From: an uncultured Planctomycetota bacterium | GTDB taxonomy: Bacteria; Planctomycetota; Phycisphaerae; Sedimentisphaerales; Anaerobacaceae | Length of the DNA stretch: 11,299 bases | Direction of reading: 5' to 3' | NCBI GenBank assembly: GCA_903927855.1 | Contig: CAIYOL010000407.1 | Span: 1 to 11,299 of the forward strand | In this document: positions 1 through 7,542 of the stretch, piece after piece | Layout of the letters: each line of letters opens with the position of its first letter | Position numbering within the stretch: the stretch's first letter is position 1 | Position numbers and translations under genes: made by a program | Notes under the pieces: model-generated | What the model was told of the DNA's origin: nothing | Databases searched by the model: none | What the model saw: the letters and a program-made list of their open reading frames with translations, nothing else

Positions 1-1
1 C

Positions 2-298
2 CGTCCCTATGTTATAGACGAAAAGACGATTGCTTTTAGTATGCTCGAACGGTTGAGTTATGCAAACATCCATGCCAATCCGAAAGCTGCGTATCTTTTT
101 ATCGAACGCGGTGAGGGTTATACTGGCAAAAGACTTTACCTGACAAAGACCCGTGAGGAAACAGACCCCGAACGTATTAAGGAGCTTAAGAAGAAGCATT
201 CAAAGATTTTTGGTCCAGACCAGATAAACCGTCATATCGTATATTTTAAAGTAGAGAAGATTAGAGTGCTTGTAGGTGATAAAGAAAAGGCCGAGTAA
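2..298 (+). CDS. Pyridoxamine 5'-phosphate oxidase-like (FMN-binding split-barrel) protein, 5' end missing
   Basis: The reading frame is open from the left edge, so this is the C-terminal part (98 residues visible) of a longer protein; the ATG at 41 is probably internal. The visible part has the pattern of the split-barrel flavin-binding family: a short helix with S-Y-A-N-I-H-A-N-P-K-A-A-Y, then a strand ending F-I-E-R-G-E-G-Y-x-G-K-R-L-Y-L, a lysine/glutamate-rich helix (E-R-I-K-E-L-K-K-K-H) and a final strand. Members bind FMN or a related cofactor in the cytoplasm, and many are uncharacterised general stress or oxidoreductase proteins. The substrate cannot be told from this fragment. It stops one base before the downstream cupin ATG, so the two are probably co-transcribed. 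Family assignment is from recalled sequence pattern only. Confidence 0.72.
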   Translation, partial: RPYVIDEKTIAFSMLERLSYANIHANPKAAYLFIERGEGYTGKRLYLTKTREETDPERIKELKKKHSKIFGPDQINRHIVYFKVEKIRVLVGDKEKAE

Positions 299-299
299 G

Positions 300-644
300 A
301 TGAAGGTCAAAAAAAGCAGCGATATTATCAAACGTCCCGTACAAGTAGAGGGAGCTAAGGATATGGAGATAAGATGGCTTATTTCCAAAGAAGATGGTGC
401 AGAAAATTTTGTAATGCGGATGTTCGAAATAAAGCCCAGCGGATTTACACCACTGCACAACCATAAGCACGAGCATGAGGTCTTTATAGTCGACGGAGAG
501 GGAGTACTCGTGTGCGAAGGAAAAGAATACCAATTCAGCAAAGATTATGTGATATTTGTGCCAGGGGACAGGGAACATCAATTTAAGAACAGAGGGAATA
601 ATGTTCTTAAATTTCTTTGCCTTATTCCGGCCTCAGCCGTATAA
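300..644 (+). CDS. Small single-domain cupin protein
   Basis: This 114-residue protein is one cupin beta-barrel. Cupin motif 1 is seen as G-F-T-P-L-H-N-H-K-H-E-H-E-V-F, which supplies the His/His/Glu metal ligands. Motif 2 is F-V-P-G-D-R-E-H-Q-F-K-N, which supplies the last His. It is therefore likely to bind a divalent metal in the cytoplasm; whether it is an enzyme, a sugar-binding sensor or a storage protein cannot be told. I chose the ATG at 300, one base after the stop of the upstream gene, with a purine-rich AAAGG about 9 bases before it. A GTG at 276 in the same frame would add 8 residues and overlap the upstream gene. Its stop is 40 bp from the end of plsY on the other strand, and I saw no terminator between them. 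Confidence 0.85.
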   Translation: MKVKKSSDIIKRPVQVEGAKDMEIRWLISKEDGAENFVMRMFEIKPSGFTPLHNHKHEHEVFIVDGEGVLVCEGKEYQFSKDYVIFVPGDREHQFKNRGNNVLKFLCLIPASAV

Positions 645-684
645 GGTGGCTGCTGGTCCGACAACGAGGGGAAATATGAGACTG

Positions 685-1323
685 TTATGTTAAGATTTTG
701 CTTTCAGTGCCGGCGATTAGTCTTTTTATATTTCCACGGTGGCGCACAATCACCATAATCGGTATAACAACAGCCGCGATAAGCAGCGGCCATAAGTTAG
801 CAAAATTCCAGCTTTGTATCAGTACAATCATCAGAACTAATGTGAGAGGAAAAGCAACAGAAGCAACGATGGAGCCCAGCGAGATATACCGCCATAATAA
901 GACTACCACTACCCATATCAAAAAAGCGGCAGCGGCACAAATCGTGTAGTAGGGCCAAAGGCCGAGCGCTACGCCGAAGCTGGTAGCGATGCCTTTGCCG
1001 CCTCTAAATTTTATGTATATGGGGAAGATATGGCCTAATATAGCTGCACAACCGACAGAAAGCGCAAGGAAAAGTTGTGCGATACTTGGCGGAGAGGAGA
1101 TGATATAAGTGGCAGCTAACATTGGCGCTAGGCCTTTTGCAGCATCAAGAAAGAAGCACAAATATGCCCATTTTTTACCAAGCGCCCGCGACAGATTCGT
1201 TGCGCCGATATTACCCGAACCGATGCTGCGGAGGTCTTTGCCGTGAGCTGCGGCGATGAGCAGGCCGAAAGGTATTGAGCCGAGCAAGTATGCACCAATA
1301 ATCAAAATCGCAAATTTCATCAT
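685..1323 (-). CDS. plsY: Glycerol-3-phosphate acyltransferase PlsY
   Basis: PlsY moves an acyl group from acyl-phosphate to position 1 of glycerol-3-phosphate, the first step of phospholipid synthesis, in the inner membrane. The 212-residue length is normal. All three family motifs are present: G-S-G-N-I-G-A-T-N (about 35-43), G-H-I-F-P-I-Y-I-K-F-R-G-G-K-G (about 97-111) and R-H-R-G-N-I-K-R-L (about 194-202). Hydrophobic stretches between them fit the expected multi-span membrane protein, including one at the N-terminus. It starts with two adjacent ATG codons, and the first overlaps the TGA stop of the upstream glycosyltransferase, which suggests translational coupling. It is the last gene of the minus-strand run, so phospholipid synthesis is linked here to lipopolysaccharide assembly. 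No terminator is visible in the 40 bp downstream. Confidence 0.96.
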   Translation of the reverse strand: MMKFAILIIGAYLLGSIPFGLLIAAAHGKDLRSIGSGNIGATNLSRALGKKWAYLCFFLDAAKGLAPMLAATYIISSPPSIAQLFLALSVGCAAILGHIFPIYIKFRGGKGIATSFGVALGLWPYYTICAAAAFLIWVVVVLLWRYISLGSIVASVAFPLTLVLMIVLIQSWNFANLWPLLIAAVVIPIMVIVRHRGNIKRLIAGTESKILT

Positions 1324-2510
1324 TTTTCTCGCTTTTCGAGTATCGATTTATAAACAGGTATTAGCTGTTCAGCAACTCGGCTGATGGAAATTTTCTCTTC
1401 GAGATTATCCGCAACAATTGCCTGTGATACTTTCCGGATATTGTTTGTATCTGTGAAATAACTGATGGCCTGCGCCAGTGCGGTGATGTTTTCTGCGCAA
1501 TCGATTATTTTGCCGTGTCGGTCGTTGACAAATAAATCGGCTGCACCGTTAAATTCTGTCGTTATCACTGGCTTACCGGCTGCAATCGCTTCGAGAATGT
1601 ACCTGCTTGACGGGTCATAAAAAGTAGGCAGGACGGCTACATCGGTTATTGACAGGGCGTTTTGAATGTCTCGAACGGGACCCCAAAAAACGATTTTTTT
1701 ATGAACGTTAAGTTTTTCTGCGAAGCGGCGGTACTTGTATGTCCTATCATTACCGGCCACTATTAAATAAGCCTTTCGTTCCATGATATTTGACGATACA
1801 AGCTGCATTGCTTTTATCAGACAGGCAAGTCCCTTCAGTCTGAAATTGTTTGCTGCGAATAAAAAAAAGACAGGGTTGTCAGCTTCCTTGAGGCCCAATT
1901 GAGCAAGTATTTGACTACGGAGGTCATCAGCTTGGCCTGTGTCGATTCGCTTATTTATTTTTATGCCGTTAGGGACAACGACTATTCGGTCATCACTGAC
2001 GGCATAGTGTTTTTTGAACTGCTCAGCAACATATTTAGAAAGTGCAACAATTACCGGCCCATTCGAATCTTTACAAAGTTTTCTCTCGGCTCGCAAAAGC
2101 ATGGTTCGTCGAAAGTTGGCAAAAGCCGTTACTCTTTTAAAAGATTCGACAAATTTGTTCTGGTAACTGGCGGCATTGCGCAAAATGGCTTCGGTGAAAC
2201 TACCTCCTCGCGGCTGATACACATCGGCAAAATCAAAAGGCAATACGCTGTGAATTATATCGTAGTGATTTTCCGACAGATGTTTTTTCAGCACTTTCGC
2301 AAACGTGAAATAACATGTGCGTTTGCTCGGGGCATTTTGACATAAGATGTGAATGTTTTGAGCATTTGTTTTTCCTTTTGCAGCGAGTATGTCCACTTCA
2401 AGCCCAAGTGCCGACAGAGCAGATGCCAGCTCAGAGACGGAGCGTTCCGCTCCGCCGAGGGCGATATCTATCCGTTCTATTATTATCGCGATTTTCTTTA
2501 TCACAGACAT
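1320..2510 (-). CDS. GT4-family glycosyltransferase, WaaG-like (probable LPS core)
   Basis: This roughly 396-residue protein has the two-domain GT-B layout of glycosyltransferase family 4. The N-terminal domain begins with a beta strand and the loop L-G-G-A-E-R-S (about 18-24), which is typical of WaaG-like enzymes. The C-terminal nucleotide-sugar domain starts after V-V-P-N-G-I and holds R-L-K-G, then D-P-S-S-R-Y-I-L-E (about 299-307). That last stretch is the usual E-x7-E motif with Asp in the first position. It probably adds a hexose to the growing LPS core on the cytoplasmic side of the inner membrane; donor and acceptor are unknown. I chose the ATG at 2510. A TTG at 2522 would add four residues and overlap the upstream stop, and neither start has a clear ribosome-binding site. 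The gene overlaps plsY by 4 bases. Confidence 0.85.
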   Translation of the reverse strand: MSVIKKIAIIIERIDIALGGAERSVSELASALSALGLEVDILAAKGKTNAQNIHILCQNAPSKRTCYFTFAKVLKKHLSENHYDIIHSVLPFDFADVYQPRGGSFTEAILRNAASYQNKFVESFKRVTAFANFRRTMLLRAERKLCKDSNGPVIVALSKYVAEQFKKHYAVSDDRIVVVPNGIKINKRIDTGQADDLRSQILAQLGLKEADNPVFFLFAANNFRLKGLACLIKAMQLVSSNIMERKAYLIVAGNDRTYKYRRFAEKLNVHKKIVFWGPVRDIQNALSITDVAVLPTFYDPSSRYILEAIAAGKPVITTEFNGAADLFVNDRHGKIIDCAENITALAQAISYFTDTNNIRKVSQAIVADNLEEKISISRVAEQLIPVYKSILEKREK

Positions 2511-2518
2511 AAATCTTA

Positions 2519-4447
2519 TCAACTTGCAAAAGGAACGGCTCTGCCTTGCTTTACATCGTGTCGTGCCATCCGCCCTGCTTTATTAATTACTTTACGGATA
2601 AATACTTTGTCTTTCCCAATAAGTTTGCTGCGGCCGGTGTAGCCAAGATAAAAACGCAGCCGGTCTGTTCTTGAAAAGAAACTGCCCGGTGCCGAATAAT
2701 AAAGCTGTGCAATATCTTTTATCTGAAATCGTCCGGCAAACAAGCCCGGCTTGAAGGCGCGTGCCAGGTCTATCAGGCAAAACCGGCCTTTGTCATCGTA
2801 AAATATATGAGAAAGATAAAGGTCTCGATGACGGTAATTTGTTTCGTGGAACCTCTTTACAAAGGCAGCTAATTGAGCGATAAAATTCTTCCGCAGTTTA
2901 ACTTTTTCGGCTGTAGCTGGGGCGCTGAAACAGTCGGGCAATCTCCGCTCCAAAGACTCGGCATCGGGGATTTTTTCAGTCATTATAAAACTTCTTTTCT
3001 CAAAAAATATACCCCACTGCTCACCGTAAGAGATAATCTTCGGCGTGTTTACCCCTGCGGCTGTAAGTTTGGTTGTCGGCTCAACCTCAAAGAGACCACA
3101 ACTTATCCGCCTGCGAGCCGAGAGCCAGTTTCTGACTTGTGTTAAGATTGGGGGGCAATTGTAGCGTTTCAAAAACAGCGTGGCCGAAGGCGAATCTATT
3201 TCGAACCGCAAGCGGCTGCGATGCCTTGGCAGATTATCCTTAGTCAGATTACAAGCCTCATTAAAAGAAAAAACAGCATCTATTGAGGTCAAACCCACTT
3301 CGCCAAGGCTGGTTTTATAATCTTCGTCGCAGAAGAACGATTCCCTCGACCCTGCTCGGGACAGGTCTGAAATTTTTGTGAATTTTTGCTCGGCCTTAAA
3401 GGCCGACTGTCTTTGATTGGCTTCGAGCAACTTTTTTGCGGCGGTACAAACCATTTCTACAGTGATTGCCTGCATACACAAATGTTCGCTCTTTTTGCAT
3501 GTCGGCTTATCGCAAGGAGCGCAAGGCGCATCGCCGACTATTTGAATTTCATTTTCGTAACCGGTTTCTGTCCAGGCCGGGTTATTCGGGCCGAACAAAC
3601 TGATAACCTTACGCTGCAGTGCTATGGCTATGTGTCGCGGTCCTGTATCATTGCTTATTACCAAATCCGCAATTGAAAAAAGTGATTTCAATTCGCCGAG
3701 GTCTATGGGTCTCTCCGCCAGGTTAACAAGTTTGAACTTGCTTGAATCGCAGATTTCCTTTGCAATTTGCTTTTCCGCAGGATTGGGGGACACAGAGATA
3801 AAAACGGCTGCATTATAATTAGAAATCAGCCAATCTGCCGTTTGCGCAAACCTTTCACTGAGCCAGTATTTGCTCCGGCCAAACGCTCCACCTGGAACAA
3901 TAACAACGATCGGCCCTTTAGGTTCAGCAATTTCCGGGAATCTGGTCCGCAAACTTTTGTCATCTTGCGGATCGGTAAGCAATTCGAGACTTACATCAGT
4001 AGCACCGGCACCAAGCTGAGAGGAAACCGCAAGATAGTAACAAACCATAGAAGAAGGTTTGAACTTTGCAGCAGATGATTTTGACGGATAAAGCTTCTCA
4101 GTAAGCAGAAAGCCACGGCCTTCACGGGCATAACCTATACGCACTGGTATTCCCGCCATAAAAGCCGCCAGAGCCGAAGAGAAAGAATTTTTGAAAAGGA
4201 TAGCATGGGTAAAGTTGTGCTCCTTAAATGTCTTTACTATCTTAAAAGGATTTTTGCCGTGTTGCTGAATCCATATATCGTTAAAACGGCTGGGAGACAA
4301 AACCTTCCGGACGGCCTCGTTGGCAAAGAAAGAAATCCGGGAAGATTTGAAATGTCGACGAATGGCCCGCAGGGCCGGCGTGCAAAGAATAGCATCACCC
4401 ATAGGAGAGGGAAGCCAGACTAATATCTCATATTTAGCGTCCTGCAT
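2519..4447 (-). CDS. Fusion of GT9 heptosyltransferase and WaaP-type LPS kinase
   Basis: This 642-residue protein is nearly twice the length of an ordinary heptosyltransferase. Residues about 5-345 form a GT9 (WaaF-like) domain: W-L-P-S-P-M-G-D-A-I-L near the N-terminus, V-P-G-G-A-F-G-R-S-K-Y-W, the donor-site S-N-D-T-G-P-R-H-I-A, and a Cys cluster C-A-P-C-x4-C. After a linker (about 346-385), residues about 390-640 resemble the Kdo/WaaP lipopolysaccharide kinases: T-L-F-L-K-R-Y with the likely ATP lysine, the catalytic loop Y-R-H-R-D-L-Y-L-S-H, and the metal-binding I-D-L-A-R-A-F. It would add ADP-heptose to the inner core and phosphorylate a core sugar, at the cytoplasmic face of the inner membrane. 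The ATG at 4447 follows GGAG (4462-4459) by 11 bases; a GTG at 4459 is the alternative. No stop or frameshift separates the domains. Confidence 0.88.
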   Translation of the reverse strand: MQDAKYEILVWLPSPMGDAILCTPALRAIRRHFKSSRISFFANEAVRKVLSPSRFNDIWIQQHGKNPFKIVKTFKEHNFTHAILFKNSFSSALAAFMAGIPVRIGYAREGRGFLLTEKLYPSKSSAAKFKPSSMVCYYLAVSSQLGAGATDVSLELLTDPQDDKSLRTRFPEIAEPKGPIVVIVPGGAFGRSKYWLSERFAQTADWLISNYNAAVFISVSPNPAEKQIAKEICDSSKFKLVNLAERPIDLGELKSLFSIADLVISNDTGPRHIAIALQRKVISLFGPNNPAWTETGYENEIQIVGDAPCAPCDKPTCKKSEHLCMQAITVEMVCTAAKKLLEANQRQSAFKAEQKFTKISDLSRAGSRESFFCDEDYKTSLGEVGLTSIDAVFSFNEACNLTKDNLPRHRSRLRFEIDSPSATLFLKRYNCPPILTQVRNWLSARRRISCGLFEVEPTTKLTAAGVNTPKIISYGEQWGIFFEKRSFIMTEKIPDAESLERRLPDCFSAPATAEKVKLRKNFIAQLAAFVKRFHETNYRHRDLYLSHIFYDDKGRFCLIDLARAFKPGLFAGRFQIKDIAQLYYSAPGSFFSRTDRLRFYLGYTGRSKLIGKDKVFIRKVINKAGRMARHDVKQGRAVPFAS

Positions 4448-4484
4448 CTGGTATCTCACTCCGCGGGGTACATTTTGCGCACCG

Positions 4485-5456
4485 CTATTTCCGCCCGTGC
4501 ATTATGTAAAATGTCAGCGCCATTACCTGAAACAGCAAAGCAAAACCAAGGGCAATTAAAACTGAATTGTCCTGCTTTGTCGGATACATTAGAAACCACA
4601 TACTTATGAGCAGACAAAACCAAACAACAGTTTGCCAAACCCCAGCCAGAAATCTCGTTGTTGAAAATTCGCCGAACATATCGCTTCGCCGCATACTTTT
4701 AAGCTGTTCAAGAATGCTATCGAGCAACTGTTCAGTTCTATTGCCTACGATAGAGCTGCTGGAAATCTTTTGCTCGACAGGCGGTGTTTTGGGTTTTGCA
4801 GGCTGCGGCTGGGGCTGTTCTTCAGCGGTTTGCGGCGGTGGTTTAGTTATGGTTTGTGGAAGCGGCTGATTTTGAACAGGGCTTACACCGGCTGAACGAT
4901 GATGTTTCTTTATAATATTTACCGCTTCCTTTATATTTACAGCTCGATAGTCCGGATTTGGTTCACCGAGTTTGTGCTGTTCAGAATGCGAAACGTCATT
5001 TGTTAATATGGTTTTGCAGCCGGCCTGCAAACCGGCCTCAACGTCACGGACACTGTTGCCAATCATCCAGGATTGAGTAAGGTCAATATCCATCTCTTTG
5101 GCGGCGGCCAGCAGCATTCCCGGCTTTGGCTTTCGCCAGTCGCTTTCCTTACGGTATTTTTCAATAACGCCATCCGGATGATAGGGACAATAGTAAATGC
5201 GGTCTAAAGGTGCTCCTTTTTCAGCCAGCAGCTGTTTTAGCCTATCATGGATTTCACCAAGTACCTCCTCAGAAACAATTCCGCGTGCAACACCGGATTG
5301 GTTTGAGACAACGATCAGCTTATACCCCATAGCTTTAAGCTCGATAAGCGATTTATCGACACCATCCAGCAGCTTTACCTGGTCAGGATGATTGATATAA
5401 CCGAGGTCTTCGATTAAAGTATCGTCGCGGTCTAAGAATATCGCTTTATTAGACAT
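4485..5456 (-). CDS. gmhB: GmhB-like heptose-1,7-bisphosphate 7-phosphatase with C-terminal membrane anchor
   Basis: Residues 1-185 are a HAD-family phosphatase of the GmhB/HisB-N type. They carry L-D-R-D-D-T with the catalytic Asp pair D9/D11, V-V-S-N-Q-S-G-V-A-R-G (about 49-59), D-W-R-K-P-K-P-G-M (106-114) and I-G-N-S-V-R-D (132-138). In context it should remove the 7-phosphate from heptose bisphosphate in ADP-heptose synthesis. Two things are odd. Aligned to E. coli GmhB, only Cys90 of the four zinc ligands remains (the others are Tyr92, Ser105 and Trp107). The protein is also 323 residues long, against about 190 normally: a Pro/Gln-rich linker (about 190-230) leads to two hydrophobic helices (about 270-290 and 298-318), probably a membrane anchor. 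It starts 18 bases after gmhA. A role on another sugar phosphate cannot be excluded. Confidence 0.87.
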   Translation of the reverse strand: MSNKAIFLDRDDTLIEDLGYINHPDQVKLLDGVDKSLIELKAMGYKLIVVSNQSGVARGIVSEEVLGEIHDRLKQLLAEKGAPLDRIYYCPYHPDGVIEKYRKESDWRKPKPGMLLAAAKEMDIDLTQSWMIGNSVRDVEAGLQAGCKTILTNDVSHSEQHKLGEPNPDYRAVNIKEAVNIIKKHHRSAGVSPVQNQPLPQTITKPPPQTAEEQPQPQPAKPKTPPVEQKISSSSIVGNRTEQLLDSILEQLKSMRRSDMFGEFSTTRFLAGVWQTVVWFCLLISMWFLMYPTKQDNSVLIALGFALLFQVMALTFYIMHGRK

Positions 5457-5474
5457 ATTTTTCGGAACATTTAA

Positions 5475-6056
5475 TTATTTACGGAAACTATCCTCTACGA
5501 TTCCGCAAATTACATGAAAGCAGAGTTGATGAATTTCCTGACTTCTTGCCGTTGATTTGCTGCCGGCGCAAAAACAAATGTCAGCCACCTGCTCGAGTTT
5601 GCTGTTATTTTTACCTGTGAAGGCCAGCACCTTAGCGCCTTTTTTCTTTGCTGATTTGGCAGCGGCGATAATATTTGCCGACGAACCGCTGGTCGATATA
5701 GCCCAGAGCACATCGCCTCTTCTAACGAGCGCTTCAACCTGTTTGGCAAACACATCTTCGTATCCGTAATCGTTGGAGAGCGATGTCATTATCGATGTAT
5801 CGGTCGTCATCGCAACTGCAGGCAGTGGTTTGCGTTCGTGCTCGAATCTGCCCACCAGCTCACTTGCTATGTGTTGAGCATCTGCTGCTGAGCCGCCGTT
5901 GCCACAAATATAAAGATGGCCGTTTTGCTTTAACGCTCTTGTTATCATCCCAGCGGCGGCTGCAATTGTTTCAATACCATCGGCCTCAAGCTCGGCAATC
6001 GCTTTCTTGTGTGCTTCTATCGTCTCTATAATCTTTTTTCTTACGTTTTTATTCAT
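5475..6056 (-). CDS. gmhA: Phosphoheptose (sedoheptulose-7-phosphate) isomerase GmhA
   Basis: GmhA converts sedoheptulose 7-phosphate to D-glycero-D-manno-heptose 7-phosphate, the first committed step to ADP-heptose, in the cytoplasm. The 193-residue length and single SIS domain are normal. The signature C-G-N-G-G-S-A-A-D-A-Q-H (51-62) and the phosphate loop S-T-S-G-S-S-A-N-I (121-129) are present. The zinc ligands known from E. coli (H61, E65, Q172, H180) line up one residue later as H62, E66, Q173 and H181, so the active site looks intact. The ATG lies 5 bases after the hldE stop and no strong ribosome-binding site is seen, so translation may depend on coupling with hldE. All three ADP-heptose enzymes HldE, GmhA and GmhB are adjacent here. 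Confidence 0.96.
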   Translation of the reverse strand: MNKNVRKKIIETIEAHKKAIAELEADGIETIAAAAGMITRALKQNGHLYICGNGGSAADAQHIASELVGRFEHERKPLPAVAMTTDTSIMTSLSNDYGYEDVFAKQVEALVRRGDVLWAISTSGSSANIIAAAKSAKKKGAKVLAFTGKNNSKLEQVADICFCAGSKSTARSQEIHQLCFHVICGIVEDSFRK

Positions 6057-6061
6057 TAGAG

Positions 6062-7528
6062 CTATTTTTTCAGCGACCTGAGTTTTTCGATCGTTGCGGT
6101 TGAGCTTTTGCCTTCGACCAGCGGGGCAAGAACGACTTTCCCACCGTAAGATTCAATAAATTCTGCGCCGATCACGCCTTTTTCCGCCCAATCCTGCCCT
6201 TTTACTAATACATCTGGTTTTATTTTTTTGATTAAGTTAAGAGGGTCCGGCTCATCAAAGATGGTAACATAATCGACTGTTTCCAGCGCGGCCAAGACAG
6301 CCATTCTGTCGTGCTGGTTGTTAATCGGCCGGTCAGGCCCCTTGATTTTTTTTACCGAGCTGTCGCTGTTCAAACCTACCACAACAATATCGCCATGCAG
6401 CTTACAGAATTTCAGAAACTCGATATGCCCTCTATGAACCACGTCGAAACAGCCGTTGGTGAAAACTATAATCGCATTTTGCTTTCGATGTTCAGCCAGC
6501 TTTTTAATCAAAGAGCCAAGCGAACAGACTTTATCGGTTTTACCGGTGATTTCATTGATAATCTCGTCGATAGTCACGGTTGTGGCGCCGAATTTTCCCA
6601 CTTCAATTCCACCTGTTACGTTTGAGAGCTGCACGGCTGTTTTATAGTCACAGCCGGCCGCCAAAGTTATCGCAAGCGTTGCCAGAACCATATCGCCGGC
6701 GCCGGTAACATCATAAACGCTGCGAGGCCTCGTAGGCACAGCTTCGTTTATTTCCTGCGTCCTAAGGTATGCACCTTCTTTGTCGAGCGTAATAACCACT
6801 GCATCGAGTTTGAATTTCTCGACAAGGATACCGGCCGCTCTGGCTGCCGTCTCTGCAGTTTTTATCTCGAACCCGACTGCCATTGAGGCCTCGTGCCTGT
6901 TTGGTGTAATAAGTGTGGCCCCAGCGTATTTTGAGTAGTCAGCCGTGAGCGATGGGTCAACAAGGACCTTTTTATTTGCTTGTTTTGCCAACTTTATCAT
7001 TTGTTTGCAAATCGATGAGCTCAGCAAACCCTTATTGTAATCCTGCAGGCAAACAATATCGGCTTGCTGCAATTTGTCTTTGTAAACTTGCAAAATCTTT
7101 TCGTACTGTTCATCAGATAACATCTCTGTAGATTCTTCATCCATCCTGAATAATTGCTGTTGATGACGATGCTGTGCCAGGCCTATCAGTCTTTGTTTGC
7201 TGGTGGTAGGACGGTCAGTTAATGTAAGCAGGTTTGTGATATCAGCCCCGGCTTCCGTCAATTTTTTCCTGAGAGTTTCGCCGTTCTGGTCTTTTCCAGT
7301 AACTCCCAGGCAAACCGGTATAGCGCCCAATGCAGCGAGGTCTGCAGCGACAGAACCTGCTCCGCCGCAGCTATACTCGGTTTTAGTAACTTTCAATACA
7401 GGCACCGGCGCTTCGGGACTTATCCTTAAGGCGTCGCCGTAGATATAAACATCGAGCATAAAGTCGCCCACCACCAGAACTTCTGGTGAGCCGAGATTTG
7501 TTACCGTTTTTAGCAGTTTTTCATACAT
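6062..7528 (-). CDS. hldE: Bifunctional heptose 7-phosphate kinase / heptose 1-phosphate adenylyltransferase HldE
   Basis: HldE carries out two steps of ADP-heptose synthesis: phosphorylation of heptose 7-phosphate at carbon 1, and, after GmhB acts, transfer of AMP to give ADP-D-glycero-beta-D-manno-heptose. Residues about 1-325 are a PfkB/ribokinase domain, with G-G-A-G-S-V-A near 55 and the catalytic V-T-G-A-G-D about 273-279. Residues about 345-488 are a nucleotidyltransferase domain with F-T-N-G-C-F-D-V-V-H-R-G-H (about 356-368) and the late motif K-S-S-T-A-T-I. Length (488) and domain order match E. coli HldE. I chose the ATG at 7528. A TTG at 7546 would add six residues and overlap the lpxK stop, and neither has a clear ribosome-binding site. 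The epimerase HldD that normally follows is not in this window. Confidence 0.95.
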   Translation of the reverse strand: MYEKLLKTVTNLGSPEVLVVGDFMLDVYIYGDALRISPEAPVPVLKVTKTEYSCGGAGSVAADLAALGAIPVCLGVTGKDQNGETLRKKLTEAGADITNLLTLTDRPTTSKQRLIGLAQHRHQQQLFRMDEESTEMLSDEQYEKILQVYKDKLQQADIVCLQDYNKGLLSSSICKQMIKLAKQANKKVLVDPSLTADYSKYAGATLITPNRHEASMAVGFEIKTAETAARAAGILVEKFKLDAVVITLDKEGAYLRTQEINEAVPTRPRSVYDVTGAGDMVLATLAITLAAGCDYKTAVQLSNVTGGIEVGKFGATTVTIDEIINEITGKTDKVCSLGSLIKKLAEHRKQNAIIVFTNGCFDVVHRGHIEFLKFCKLHGDIVVVGLNSDSSVKKIKGPDRPINNQHDRMAVLAALETVDYVTIFDEPDPLNLIKKIKPDVLVKGQDWAEKGVIGAEFIESYGGKVVLAPLVEGKSSTATIEKLRSLKK

Positions 7529-7542
7529 AAGAGCGTAGATTA

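Noticed and set aside
645..684. A shared terminator between the convergent cupin and plsY genes.
   Set aside because: No stem-loop followed by a T-run could be found on either strand.
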